Source: Streptomyces sp. CC0208
GTDB taxonomy: Bacteria; Actinomycetota; Actinomycetes; Streptomycetales; Streptomycetaceae
Direction of reading: 5' to 3'
Assembly (NCBI RefSeq): GCF_003443735.1
Contig: NZ_CP031969.1
Span: forward strand, 5,952,001 to 6,016,000
Length of the DNA stretch: 64,000 nt
The first letter of the stretch is position 1. Every line of letters starts with the position of its first letter. Made by a program: the position numbers and the translations under genes. Of this stretch, positions 11,458 through 24,410 are shown in pieces. Under the pieces are notes generated by a model. The model saw only the letters and a program-made list of their open reading frames with translations. It did no database searches and was not told the origin of the DNA.

Positions 11458-11508
11458 GAAGACCCCGGTCGTCCCGCCCTGGGGAAGGGCGAGCGCACCG
11501 GGGTCCTC
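11458..11508. terminator. Bidirectional hairpin between SnoaL-like gene and rpsT
   Basis: Outer arms 11458-11469 and 11497-11508 pair over 12 bp with one mismatch. An inner hairpin (11475-11480 with 11486-11491) nests inside. It lies between convergent genes and can serve both. A second perfect 10-bp inverted repeat (11526-11535 with 11558-11567) follows towards rpsT. Confidence 0.75.
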
Positions 11509-11666
11509 GGTTCGAGCTGTCTGTCGGAGCCACGCCCGCGTGGCGAACGCAGGCCGCGCGTGGCTCCTGGGTGCCGGTCGGGAGCGGATGAGAGAGGGCC
11601 CGCTCTGGGTCCTTCCGGCGGTTCGGCCCCGTGGAACGGGACCGGTCAGATCAGAGAAAGTAAGGC

Positions 11667-11927
11667 TTAGAGGCCCGCGACCTTCGAAGCAAGCGCCGAC
11701 TTCTTGTTGGCGGCCTGGTTCTTGTGGATGACGCCCTTGGAGACGGCCTTGTCGAGCGCGCGCGCAGCAGCGCGCTGGTACTCGGTGGCCTTCTCGACGT
11801 CACCCGCGGCAGCGGCCTCACGGGCCTTGCGGATCGCGGTCTTCAGGGAGGACTTGACGGCCTTGTTGCGCAGCCGGGCCTTCTCGTTGGTCTTGATCCG
11901 CTTGATCTGGGACTTGATGTTCGCCAC
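11667..11927 (-). CDS. rpsT: 30S ribosomal protein S20
   Basis: An 86-residue basic protein beginning MANIKSQIKRIKTNEKARLRN, a textbook S20 that binds 16S rRNA early in 30S assembly. It starts with GTG and has AGAGG upstream on its strand. It is divergent from lepA across 261 bp. Its 3' side faces nested hairpins (11458-11567) that probably terminate it. Confidence 0.99.
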   Translation of the reverse strand: MANIKSQIKRIKTNEKARLRNKAVKSSLKTAIRKAREAAAAGDVEKATEYQRAAARALDKAVSKGVIHKNQAANKKSALASKVAGL

Positions 11928-12188
11928 GAATGAGCCTCTACAGGTTCAGGCACGGAGCCAGGAGGATTCCGAGCAGAAGAGCAAGGAAGACCCAGGTTCC
12001 GTACCAGGTGATTTCTTGGAGTTGTGCCTCGCGCTGAGAGGGCATGAGACACAGCCACCCAGACTACCAGCGGCCCCGCGAGTGGCCCAAACCGGTCGCC
12101 GGTCCCCGCCCGTGGGACCATGGAGGCTACGTATCGATCCGACCCGAGACCGCAGACACTGCGGACGCCTCAAGAATCAGGACCCTGC

Positions 12189-14063
12189 GTGCCCGCGATC
12201 CCCAGCCACGTGCCCGAGCCGAGCCGTACCGACCCGGCTCTGATCCGCAACTTCTGCATCATCGCGCACATCGACCACGGCAAGTCCACGCTCGCCGACC
12301 GGATGCTCCAGCTGACCGGCGTGGTCGAGCAGCGCCAGATGCGTGCTCAGTACCTCGACCGCATGGACATCGAGCGTGAGCGCGGAATCACGATCAAGTC
12401 GCAGGCCGTGCGGCTGCCCTGGGCCCCGAACACGGGCCCCGACCAGGGCAGCACGCACATCCTCAACATGATCGACACTCCGGGGCACGTCGACTTCACC
12501 TACGAGGTCTCGCGGTCGCTCGCCGCCTGCGAGGGGACCGTCCTCCTCGTCGACGCCGCCCAGGGCATCGAGGCCCAGACCCTCGCCAACCTCTACCTGG
12601 CGATGGAGAACGACCTCAAGATCATCCCCGTACTGAACAAGATCGACCTGCCGGCCGCCCAGCCGGAGAAGTTCTCCGAGGAGCTCGCCAACCTCATCGG
12701 TTGCGACCCCGAGGACGTCCTCAAGGTCTCCGCCAAGACCGGTGTCGGCGTCGACGCCCTGCTCGACAGGGTCGTACGGGAGATTCCGGCGCCCGTCGGC
12801 GTCGCGGACGCCCCGGCCCGCGCGATGATCTTCGACTCGGTGTACGACTCCTACCGCGGTGTCGTGACGTACGTCCGTGTCATCGACGGCCAGCTCAGCA
12901 AGCGCGAGCGCATCAAGATGATGTCGACCGGCGCCACGCACGAGCTGCTGGAGATCGGGACGAACTCGCCGGAGATGCTGTCCGCCGACGGCCTCGGGGT
13001 CGGCGAGGTGGGCTATCTGATCACCGGTGTGAAGGACGTCCGCCAGTCCAAGGTCGGTGACACCGTCACCAGCCAGCAGAAGGGGGCCACGGAGGCGCTC
13101 GGGGGGTACAAGGACCCGAAGCCCATGGTCTTCTCCGGTCTGTATCCGCTGGACGGCTCCGACTACCCGGAGCTGCGCGAGGCCCTCGACAAGCTCCAGC
13201 TCAACGACGCCGCGCTGGTCTACGAGCCGGAGACGTCCGCCGCGCTGGGCTTCGGTTTCCGTGTCGGCTTCCTGGGGCTGCTGCACCTCGACGTGATCCG
13301 CGAGCGGCTGGAGCGCGAGTTCGGGCTCGACCTCATCGCCACCGCGCCCAACGTGGTCTACCGGGTCCTGATGGAGGACGGCAGCGAGCACGTCGTCACC
13401 AACCCGAGCGAGTTCCCCGAGGGCAAGATCAACGAGGTGTACGAGCCCGTCGTACGCGCCACGATCCTCGCGCCCACCGAGTTCATCGGCTCGATCATGG
13501 AGCTGTGCCAGACCCGGCGCGGCACCCTGCTCGGCATGGACTACCTCTCCGAGGACCGGGTCGAGATCCGCTACACGCTCCCCCTCGCGGAGATCGTCTT
13601 CGACTTCTTCGACCAGCTGAAGTCGAAGACGCGCGGCTACGCCTCGCTGGACTACGAGCCCACCGGCGAGCAGACCTCCAGCCTGGTCAAGGTCGACATC
13701 CTGCTGCACGGCGACAAGGTGGACGCGTTCTCCGCGATCACCCACAAGGACGCGGCCTACGCCTACGGGGTGCGGCTCGTCGCCAAGCTGCGCGAGCTCA
13801 TCCCGCGGCAGGCCTTCGAGGTGCCCATCCAGGCCGCCATCGGCTCCCGGGTCATCGCCCGCGAGACCATCCGCGCCATCCGCAAGGACGTCCTCGCCAA
13901 GTGCTACGGCGGTGACATCTCCCGTAAGCGGAAGCTGCTGGAGAAGCAGAAGGAAGGCAAGAAGCGGATGAAGATGGTGGGTTCCGTGGAGGTTCCGCAG
14001 GAGGCCTTCATCGCGGTGCTCTCCAGCGATGACAGCGCGGGGTCGGGCAAGGGCAAGAAGTAA
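12189..14063 (+). CDS. lepA: Elongation factor 4 (back-translocating GTPase)
   Basis: A 624-residue translational GTPase that moves stalled ribosomes back and aids initiation and assembly. Visible features are G1 AHIDHGKS, the switch I Thr in ERERGITIKSQ, G3 DTPGHVDF, G4 NKIDLPAA, and the EF4-specific C-terminal domain (GGDISRKRKLLEKQKEGKKRMK). The GTG at 12189 gives the family's usual length; an upstream ATG at 12120 would add 23 atypical residues. It is divergent from rpsT. Confidence 0.98.
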   Translation: MPAIPSHVPEPSRTDPALIRNFCIIAHIDHGKSTLADRMLQLTGVVEQRQMRAQYLDRMDIERERGITIKSQAVRLPWAPNTGPDQGSTHILNMIDTPGHVDFTYEVSRSLAACEGTVLLVDAAQGIEAQTLANLYLAMENDLKIIPVLNKIDLPAAQPEKFSEELANLIGCDPEDVLKVSAKTGVGVDALLDRVVREIPAPVGVADAPARAMIFDSVYDSYRGVVTYVRVIDGQLSKRERIKMMSTGATHELLEIGTNSPEMLSADGLGVGEVGYLITGVKDVRQSKVGDTVTSQQKGATEALGGYKDPKPMVFSGLYPLDGSDYPELREALDKLQLNDAALVYEPETSAALGFGFRVGFLGLLHLDVIRERLEREFGLDLIATAPNVVYRVLMEDGSEHVVTNPSEFPEGKINEVYEPVVRATILAPTEFIGSIMELCQTRRGTLLGMDYLSEDRVEIRYTLPLAEIVFDFFDQLKSKTRGYASLDYEPTGEQTSSLVKVDILLHGDKVDAFSAITHKDAAYAYGVRLVAKLRELIPRQAFEVPIQAAIGSRVIARETIRAIRKDVLAKCYGGDISRKRKLLEKQKEGKKRMKMVGSVEVPQEAFIAVLSSDDSAGSGKGKK

Positions 14064-14102
14064 CCGGGGGTTACACCCGGTTACCCGTCGAATCGGATGG
14101 AA

Positions 14103-14136
14103 AGGGGTCCGTCGTGCGAAAGTGCGGCGGGCCCCT
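14103..14136 (+). terminator. Hairpin after lepA
   Basis: A 12-bp stem with two G-U pairs joins 14103-14114 and 14125-14136 around a 10-nt loop containing GCGAAAG. It lies 40 bp after the lepA stop and before the acyl-CoA synthetase promoter region. Confidence 0.7.
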
Positions 14137-14231
14137 ACGCGTGCGTAACGTCGCGCTCTGTAGGAAGTGACAGGCCGTCGCCCCTTACGAACGGCTCGGT
14201 CGCGCTTTACTCTGATCTCTGCTCGATAGTT

Positions 14232-14241
14232 ACTCGCGAGT
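14232..14241 (+). promoter_or_regulatory. Palindromic operator candidate upstream of the acyl-CoA synthetase
   Basis: A perfect 10-bp palindrome ACTCGCGAGT sits in an AT-richer context (agttACTCGCGAGTtaaac) 58 bp before the synthetase start. The position and size suit a TetR-type repressor. No regulator gene is adjacent; assignment to any particular protein would be a guess. Confidence 0.45.
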
Positions 14242-14298
14242 TAAACAGCAGCCGCAAACCTGAGAGCCAGCCGCACTGTCGCGGGCCCGGAGGATGTC

Positions 14299-16173
14299 GT
14301 GAGCGACACACAGACACTGATCGAGAACCGCCCGCCGAGTGTGGCGACCCTCTTCCTGGAGCGCGTTGCGAGCACACCGGACGCCGAGGCGTACCGCTAC
14401 CCGGTGCCGGCGGCTTCCGGCCAGGGCCCGGACGAGTGGAAGTCGCTCACCTGGGCGCAGGCCGCGGAGCGGGTGCACGCCATCGCGGCCGGGCTGATCG
14501 AGCTGGGGGTGCAGCCCGAGCAGCGGGTCGCCCTGGCCTCCTCGACCCGTCTCGACTGGATCCTCGCGGACCTCGGCATCATGTGCGCCGGTGCCGCCAC
14601 GACCACGGTCTATCCGCAGACCAACGCCGACGAGTCGGCGTTCATCCTCTCCGACTCCGAGAGCCGGGTGCTGATCGCGGAGGACGCGGCCCAGCTCGCC
14701 AAGGCGGTCGAGAAGCGCGGTGAGCTGCCCGCGCTCACGCAGGTCGTGGTGATCGACCCGGCGGGCGTGGAGAGCAGCGACTTCGTGCTCACGCTCACCG
14801 AGCTGGAGGCCCGGGGCGCCGCCCGGCTGGAGAAGGACCCCGACCTGATCAAGGAGCGGGTCGGCGCGATCACCAAGGACCAGCTGGCCACTCTGATCTA
14901 CACCTCCGGGACCACCGGCCGCCCCAAGGGTGTGCGCCTGCCGCACGACAACTGGGCGTACATGGCGAAGGCGATCGCCGCGACCGGCCTGATCAGCGGC
15001 GAGGACGTGCAGTACCTGTGGCTGCCGCTCGCCCACGTCTTCGGCAAGGTGCTCACCTCCGGGCAGATCGAGGTCGGTCACGTCACCGCCGTCGACGGCC
15101 GCGTCGACAAGATCATCGAGAATCTGCCGATCGTGCAGCCGACGTACATGGCGGCCGTCCCGCGCATCTTCGAGAAGGTCTACAACGGGGTCGCGGCGAA
15201 GGCCCGTGCGGGCGGCGGCGCCAAGTACAAGATCTTCCAGTGGGCCGCCGAGGTGGGCCGCGCCTACGCCAAGGAGAGCCAGGACAACTTCCGGCGCACC
15301 GGCACCGCGGGTGCGTCCTTCGGGCTGAGCGCCAAGCACAAGGTGGCCGACGCGCTGGTCTTCTCGAAGATCCGGGAGGCGTTCGGCGGGAACCTGCGGG
15401 CGTGTGTCTCCGGGTCCGCCGCGCTCGCCCCCGAGATCGGCTACTTCTTCGCGGGTGCCGGCATCCACATCCTGGAGGGCTACGGCCTCACGGAGTCCTC
15501 CGCGGCCTCCTTCGTGAACCCGGGCGAGGCCTACCGCACCGGTACGGTCGGCAAGCCGCTGCCCGGCACGGAGGTCCGTATCGCGGACGACGGGGAGATC
15601 CTGCTGCGGGGCCCGGGGATCATGGAGGGCTACCACGGGCTGCCCGAGAAGACGGCCGAGGTGCTCGAGGCCGACGGGTGGTTCCACACCGGGGACATCG
15701 GTGAGCTGTCGCCCGACGGCTATCTGCGGATCACCGATCGCAAGAAGGACCTCATCAAGACGTCCGGCGGCAAGTACATCGCGCCCGCCGAGGTCGAGGG
15801 GCAGTTCAAGGCGGTGTGTCCGTACGTGTCCAACATCCTGGTGCACGGGGCGGACCGGAACTTCTGCACCGCGCTCATCGCGCTGGACGAGGTGTCGATC
15901 CTGGAGTGGGCCAAGGAGAACGGGCTCGAAGGGAAGTCGTACGCGGAGGTCGTCGCCGCGCCCGTCACCGTGTCCATGGTCGAGGGGTATGTGAAGCAGC
16001 TCAACGAGGGGCTTCAGCGGTGGCAGACGATCAAGAAGTTCCGGTTGCTGCCGCGGGACCTGGACGTGGAGCACGGTGAGATCACGCCGAGTCTGAAGCT
16101 GAAGCGGCCGGTTGTGGAGCGGGAGTACAAGCACCTCATCGAGGAGATGTACGCGGGCTCTCGCGAGGCGTAG
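14299..16173 (+). CDS. AMP-dependent long-chain acyl-CoA synthetase
   Basis: A 624-residue ANL-superfamily ligase that activates a fatty acid via acyl-AMP to acyl-CoA. Visible features are the P-loop YTSGTTGRPKGVRLPH, the EGYGLTESSAA motif, WFHTGDIGE (ATP ribose contact Asp), and the hinge and catalytic-lysine region RKKDLIKTSGGKYIAPAE. Length and layout fit the FadD15-like long-chain group. GTG 14299 has GGAGGA at 14289-14294. The chain-length preference cannot be read from sequence. Confidence 0.95.
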   Translation: MSDTQTLIENRPPSVATLFLERVASTPDAEAYRYPVPAASGQGPDEWKSLTWAQAAERVHAIAAGLIELGVQPEQRVALASSTRLDWILADLGIMCAGAATTTVYPQTNADESAFILSDSESRVLIAEDAAQLAKAVEKRGELPALTQVVVIDPAGVESSDFVLTLTELEARGAARLEKDPDLIKERVGAITKDQLATLIYTSGTTGRPKGVRLPHDNWAYMAKAIAATGLISGEDVQYLWLPLAHVFGKVLTSGQIEVGHVTAVDGRVDKIIENLPIVQPTYMAAVPRIFEKVYNGVAAKARAGGGAKYKIFQWAAEVGRAYAKESQDNFRRTGTAGASFGLSAKHKVADALVFSKIREAFGGNLRACVSGSAALAPEIGYFFAGAGIHILEGYGLTESSAASFVNPGEAYRTGTVGKPLPGTEVRIADDGEILLRGPGIMEGYHGLPEKTAEVLEADGWFHTGDIGELSPDGYLRITDRKKDLIKTSGGKYIAPAEVEGQFKAVCPYVSNILVHGADRNFCTALIALDEVSILEWAKENGLEGKSYAEVVAAPVTVSMVEGYVKQLNEGLQRWQTIKKFRLLPRDLDVEHGEITPSLKLKRPVVEREYKHLIEEMYAGSREA

Positions 16174-16208
16174 GGGGTGGCTGGGGGAGCGTGCGCGGCC
16201 GGCGGTGC

Positions 16209-16275
16209 GTTGTGGCTGGTCGCGCCCACGCGGCGGAGCCGCATATTGATACAGCCCCGCGCCCCTGGGTGAAAC
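16209..16275. repeat. Dispersed intergenic repeat, copy A
   Basis: A GC-rich element starting gttgtggctggtcgcgccca and ending in cgcgcccct plus gggtgaaac. It lies between the convergent acyl-CoA synthetase and response-regulator genes. The first 35 bp are identical to the copy at 57555. Related shorter copies occur at 24348, 36804 and 52876. Confidence 0.85.
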
Positions 16276-16278
16276 ACC

Positions 16279-16821
16279 TCACCGCCTCTCCAGAAGGTGC
16301 CGGAGCTCCTTCACCTGGATGCGCTGAGCCTCCGTCAACTCGTCCTCCAGGGCTGCCAGTCGCCTGCCGACCTCCTCGTAGTCGGCCCGCTGCCGAGTCA
16401 GCAGCCGCTCCAGCTGCCGGTTCTTCCTGTGCAGCTCCAGGAACACGCTCACCTTCGCGCGGAGCACCCAGGGATCGAACGGCTTGGTCAGGTAGTCGGC
16501 GGCGCCGGTCGCGTAGCCGCGGAAGGCGTAGCCGGAGTCCTGCGTGCCGGTGAGGAAGATGATCGGGACGTCCTTCGTCTGGTCCAGGCGTTTGATGTTC
16601 GCGGCCGTCTCGAAGCCGTCCATGCCCGGCATGCGCACGTCCAGGAGGACCAGCGCGAACCGGCGGCGGAGCAGGGCCTTCATCGCCTCCTCGCCCGAAC
16701 GGGCGCGGACCAGCGGTTCGTTGAGGGACCCCAGGACCGCCTCCAGCGCGATCAGGTTGTCCTCCATGTCGTCGACCAGGAGGATCCCGGCACTGTCGTC
16801 GGTCCTTGCCTCAGCGTTCAT
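16279..16821 (-). CDS. Response regulator with C-terminal coiled coil
   Basis: A 180-residue protein. Residues 10-130 are a receiver domain with acidic pocket DD at 17-18, phospho-acceptor D61 (LVLLDVRMPGMDG), T91 (FLTGTQDSG) and K113 (YLTKPFD). Residues 135-180 form a Leu/Arg/Glu coiled coil (RKNRQLERLLTRQRADYEEV). No DNA-binding domain is present, so output is probably protein-protein. It starts 13 bp after the hybrid kinase stop and has GAGG upstream, making the two a clear operon. Confidence 0.93.
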   Translation of the reverse strand: MNAEARTDDSAGILLVDDMEDNLIALEAVLGSLNEPLVRARSGEEAMKALLRRRFALVLLDVRMPGMDGFETAANIKRLDQTKDVPIIFLTGTQDSGYAFRGYATGAADYLTKPFDPWVLRAKVSVFLELHRKNRQLERLLTRQRADYEEVGRRLAALEDELTEAQRIQVKELRHLLERR

Positions 16822-16834
16822 GTGACTGCCTCAT

Positions 16835-20965
<4,131 letters not shown>

Positions 20966-21067
20966 GGTGGCCCACTTCGGTAACTCGGCGCTTATGGGCG
21001 TGGCCAGTCTGTCACTCTGTCCGCGTCGGCTGAGGTGTATTCGTCCGAACTGCTCGGGGAGACGGAC

Positions 21068-23065
21068 ATGGGGGCCATACCTGCGCAACGGGAGTCCGTT
21101 GCCCATGCGTCCGATCCGCCCGCGCGCGGTGACGACGCGCTCCCGCCCGCCCCGGCGCACGCCCACGCCACCCTCCCCGGCGGTCCGCTCGCCCCGGGCT
21201 CGGCCCGGGCCCTGATGCGGGCGGCGGTCGCCGAGTGGGCCGAACTCGCCCTGCCCGGCACCGAGTTCCTCAGCGACCGGCAGGCCGACGACGCCGTGGT
21301 CGTGGTCAGCGAGCTCGTCACCAACGCCGTCGTGCACGCGGGCACCGACATCGAGCTGGACTGCCGACTGGAAGCGCACACCGGCGCGCTCGTCGTCGAG
21401 GTCCTCGACCACCACCCCTCGCGCGCCCCTCGCGACGGTGACCTCGAACCCGCGTACGGCACACCGGAGCACGGGCGCGGACTGCGTCTGGTCGCCGCCC
21501 TCGCCGAGACCTGGGGTATCACCTACCGCACCGGCGCCAAGACCGTGTGGGCGCAGCTACCGGCCGGAGGGAAGGACGCCCTCGACGGGATCCAGGCGTA
21601 CGCAGGGGAGCAGGCGCACGAGCGGGGGCTGCGGGTCGCCGGGATACTCGCCCCGGCACCACCCCCGTCCCGGCCCCCGGCCGCGCCCGAGCCCGGGTCC
21701 TCCGGTGAGCCCGACCGGGACTGGCTCAACCGCGGTGCCCTGTCCTTCCTCGCCGAGGCCTCCGACCTGCTCGCCGGGCAGCTCGACGAGAACCTGGTCG
21801 CCGCGCTCGCCGGCCAGCTGATTGTGCCGCGGCTGGCCGACTGGTGCGCGGTGTGGCTGGAGGACGAGGTCGCCGGACGCTGGGGGTCTCCCCGCCCCGG
21901 TGAGGCCCGGAGCGACGGGACGGGCCGGGGCGAGAGCGGGGTGTCCGGGCCCCGGCTGGCCCGGGTGTGGCACTCCTGCGAGAACCGGATCGAGGACCTG
22001 CGGCGGGCGCTGGAGAAGGAGCCGCCGGGCTCGTCGGGCCCGGACCATCCCGGGCCCGCGCCGTTCCCCTGGCCCGGCGAGGCGCTCGGCCCGCACGGCA
22101 CCCACGGCTCCGCGCTCGCCTACCGCCTCACCGCCGGCGGCCGTCCGCTGGGCACCCTGGTCATCGGCCGGGCCGGGCTGATGTCCTTCCCCGACGAGAT
22201 CACCGGGCTCGTCGAGGACCTCAGCCGCCGGGTCGCGCTCGCCATCGGCGCGGCTCGCCAGTACGCCCGCCAGGCCACCATCAGTGCGGTGCTCCAGCGC
22301 GGTCTGCTGCCCGGCGCGGTCGCCGAGATCCCCGGCGTACGCAGCGCCCTGGTGTACGAGCCGTGCGACAAGGGCGGACCCAGCGGCGACTTCTACGACC
22401 TCTTCCCGGCCGGCGACGGCCGCTGGTGCTTCGCCGTCGGCGACGTCCAGGGAAAGGGCCCCGAGGCCGCCGTGGTGATCGGTCTCGCACGGCCCTGGCT
22501 CCGGCTGCTGGCCCGCGAGGGCTACCGCGTCGCCGACGTACTGGACCGCCTCAACCAGCTCCTCCTCGACGACGCGACGGAGGCCGCGGACGCGGCCGCA
22601 CGAGCCCTGGCGGCCGCGGGCGGACGCCCCACGAACCCCGGCGACGGCCCGCAGACCCGCTTCCTGTCCCTCCTGTACGGCGAGCTCGCGCCCTTCGACG
22701 GCGGAGTGCGCTGCACCCTCGCCTCCGCCGGACATCCGCTGCCGCTGCTGCTCGGAGCGGGCGGCGAGGTCCGTACGGCCGCGCGGCCGCAGACCCTGCT
22801 CGGGGTCGTCGAGGACGAGACGTACACCAGTGAGACCTTCGAGCTGCGGTCCGGCGACAGCCTGCTGTGCGTCACCGACGGGGTGACCGAGCGGCGCAGC
22901 GGCCCCCGGCAGTTCGACGACGAGGACGGGCTCGCGGAGGCGTTCGCCGGGTGCGCCGGGCTGGACGCCGAACTGATCGCGGAGCGGATCAGACGGCTGG
23001 TGCACGACTTCGGGGCACGGCCGCCGGAGGACGATCTGGCCCTGCTGGTCCTCCAGGCGGAATAG
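21068..23065 (+). CDS. HATPase-GAF-SpoIIE phosphatase
   Basis: A 665-residue PP2C-type regulator. The N-terminus (about 40-165) is an anti-sigma-like ATPase domain (VVVVSELVTNAVVHAG, HGRGLRLVAALAETWGI). A GAF domain follows (about 210-400), then a SpoIIE phosphatase (about 410-660) with metal motifs GDFYDLF and GDVQGKG and the ending PEDDLALLVL. ATG 21068 has GGGGAG at 21056-21061; a GTG at 21035 is the alternative. It is divergent from the poly-HAMP kinase, with 102 bp between starts. A combined kinase and phosphatase suggests partner switching on an anti-anti-sigma factor, which is not in this window. Confidence 0.92.
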   Translation: MGAIPAQRESVAHASDPPARGDDALPPAPAHAHATLPGGPLAPGSARALMRAAVAEWAELALPGTEFLSDRQADDAVVVVSELVTNAVVHAGTDIELDCRLEAHTGALVVEVLDHHPSRAPRDGDLEPAYGTPEHGRGLRLVAALAETWGITYRTGAKTVWAQLPAGGKDALDGIQAYAGEQAHERGLRVAGILAPAPPPSRPPAAPEPGSSGEPDRDWLNRGALSFLAEASDLLAGQLDENLVAALAGQLIVPRLADWCAVWLEDEVAGRWGSPRPGEARSDGTGRGESGVSGPRLARVWHSCENRIEDLRRALEKEPPGSSGPDHPGPAPFPWPGEALGPHGTHGSALAYRLTAGGRPLGTLVIGRAGLMSFPDEITGLVEDLSRRVALAIGAARQYARQATISAVLQRGLLPGAVAEIPGVRSALVYEPCDKGGPSGDFYDLFPAGDGRWCFAVGDVQGKGPEAAVVIGLARPWLRLLAREGYRVADVLDRLNQLLLDDATEAADAAARALAAAGGRPTNPGDGPQTRFLSLLYGELAPFDGGVRCTLASAGHPLPLLLGAGGEVRTAARPQTLLGVVEDETYTSETFELRSGDSLLCVTDGVTERRSGPRQFDDEDGLAEAFAGCAGLDAELIAERIRRLVHDFGARPPEDDLALLVLQAE

Positions 23066-23095
23066 GTGTCCGCGAGGTGCTGGACAATGGAGGAC

Positions 23096-24328
23096 ATGCC
23101 TTCCGCACTCCCCGACGGCGAACCCGTCCCCGACGACGGCTCGCTCCCCGCGTCCGCGCTCGCCGGGTCCGCCGACCGCCCCCTCGGCTTCTACCTGCAC
23201 GTCCCGTACTGCGCGACCCGCTGCGGCTACTGCGACTTCAACACCTACACCGCGACCGAGCTGCGCGGTTCGGGCGGGGTGCTGGCCTCCCGCGACAACT
23301 ACGCCGAGACGCTGATCGACGAGATCCGCCTGGCCCGGAAGGTCCTCGGCGACGACCCGCGCCCGGTCCGCACGGTGTTCGTCGGTGGCGGTACGCCGAC
23401 CCTCCTGGCCGCCGGGGATCTCGTACGGATGCTGGGGGCGATCCGTGACGAGTTCGGGCTGGCCGCGGACGCGGAGGTGACCACCGAGGCGAACCCGGAG
23501 TCGGTGGACCCGGAGTATCTGGCGGCGCTGCGGGAGGGCGGCTTCAACCGGGTGTCCTTCGGGATGCAGAGCGCGCGGCAGCACGTACTGAAGGTGCTGG
23601 ACCGCACGCACACGCCGGGACGGCCCGAGGCGTGCGTGGCGGAGGCCCGCGCGGCGGGGTTCGCGCACGTCAACCTCGACCTGATCTACGGAACTCCCGG
23701 CGAGTCCGACGACGACTGGCGGGCGTCCCTGGAGGCGGCGATCGGGGCCGGACCGGATCACGTGTCGGCGTACGCGCTGATCGTCGAGGAGGGCACGCAG
23801 CTGGCTCGTCGTATCCGTCGGGGCGAGGTCCCGATGACCGACGACGACGAGCACGCGGACCGGTATCTGATCGCGGACTCGATGCTGGCGGAGGCCGGAT
23901 TCGACTGGTACGAGGTGTCGAACTGGGCGACCTCGGAGGCTGCCCGGTGCCTGCACAACGAGCTGTACTGGCGAGGCGCGGACTGGTGGGGGGCCGGTCC
24001 CGGGGCGCACTCGCACGTGGGCGGGGTCCGGTGGTGGAACGTGAAGCATCCGGGGGCGTACGCGGCGGCGCTGGCCTCCGGCAGGTCTCCGGGCGCCGGG
24101 CGCGAGCTGCTGCCGGAGGAGGACCGGCGGGTCGAGCGGATCCTGCTGGAGCTGCGGCTGCGGGAGGGGGTGCCGCTGTCCCTGCTGCGCGAGGAGGGGC
24201 TGGCTGCTTCTCGGCGGGCGCTGGGGGAGGGGCTGCTCGAGGGCGGGCCTTATGAGGAGGGACGGGCTGTGCTGACGCTGCGGGGCCGGTTGCTGGCGGA
24301 CGCGGTGGTCAGGGACTTGGTGGACTGA
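23096..24328 (+). CDS. hemW: Radical SAM heme chaperone HemW
   Basis: A 410-residue HemN/HemW-type radical SAM protein. The 4Fe-4S ligands are C39, C43 and C46 (YCATRCGYCDF), followed by GGGTPTLL and NRVSFGMQSAR. HemW-type proteins bind heme and deliver it, and lack coproporphyrinogen oxidase activity. Although often annotated as HemN, the context beside hrcA-dnaJ and the short C-terminus favour HemW. ATG 23096 gives the expected N-terminus. Confidence 0.92.
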   Translation: MPSALPDGEPVPDDGSLPASALAGSADRPLGFYLHVPYCATRCGYCDFNTYTATELRGSGGVLASRDNYAETLIDEIRLARKVLGDDPRPVRTVFVGGGTPTLLAAGDLVRMLGAIRDEFGLAADAEVTTEANPESVDPEYLAALREGGFNRVSFGMQSARQHVLKVLDRTHTPGRPEACVAEARAAGFAHVNLDLIYGTPGESDDDWRASLEAAIGAGPDHVSAYALIVEEGTQLARRIRRGEVPMTDDDEHADRYLIADSMLAEAGFDWYEVSNWATSEAARCLHNELYWRGADWWGAGPGAHSHVGGVRWWNVKHPGAYAAALASGRSPGAGRELLPEEDRRVERILLELRLREGVPLSLLREEGLAASRRALGEGLLEGGPYEEGRAVLTLRGRLLADAVVRDLVD

Positions 24329-24347
24329 GGGCGGCTGGGACCTCCCC

Positions 24348-24390
24348 AGGGGCGCGGGGAACCGCGCGACCAGCCCCCACCGGCCCGCAG
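24348..24390. repeat. Dispersed intergenic repeat, copy B (inverted)
   Basis: Reads aggggcgcggggaaccgcgc then gaccagcccccaccgg; its reverse complement differs from the copy at 36804 by one base in 36. It lies between convergent hemW and the DUF3097 gene. Confidence 0.85.
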
Positions 24391-24410
24391 GCGTACGACC
24401 GCCCGCATAC

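Noticed and set aside
12120..12188. Upstream ATG start for lepA
   Set aside because: The extra 23 residues are not typical of LepA; GTG 12189 gives the usual length.
20966..21472. In-frame N-terminal extension of the poly-HAMP kinase by 169 residues
   Set aside because: It runs antisense through the start of the divergent phosphatase gene and has a low-complexity Arg/Gly composition; MSENSG at 20965 is a sound start.
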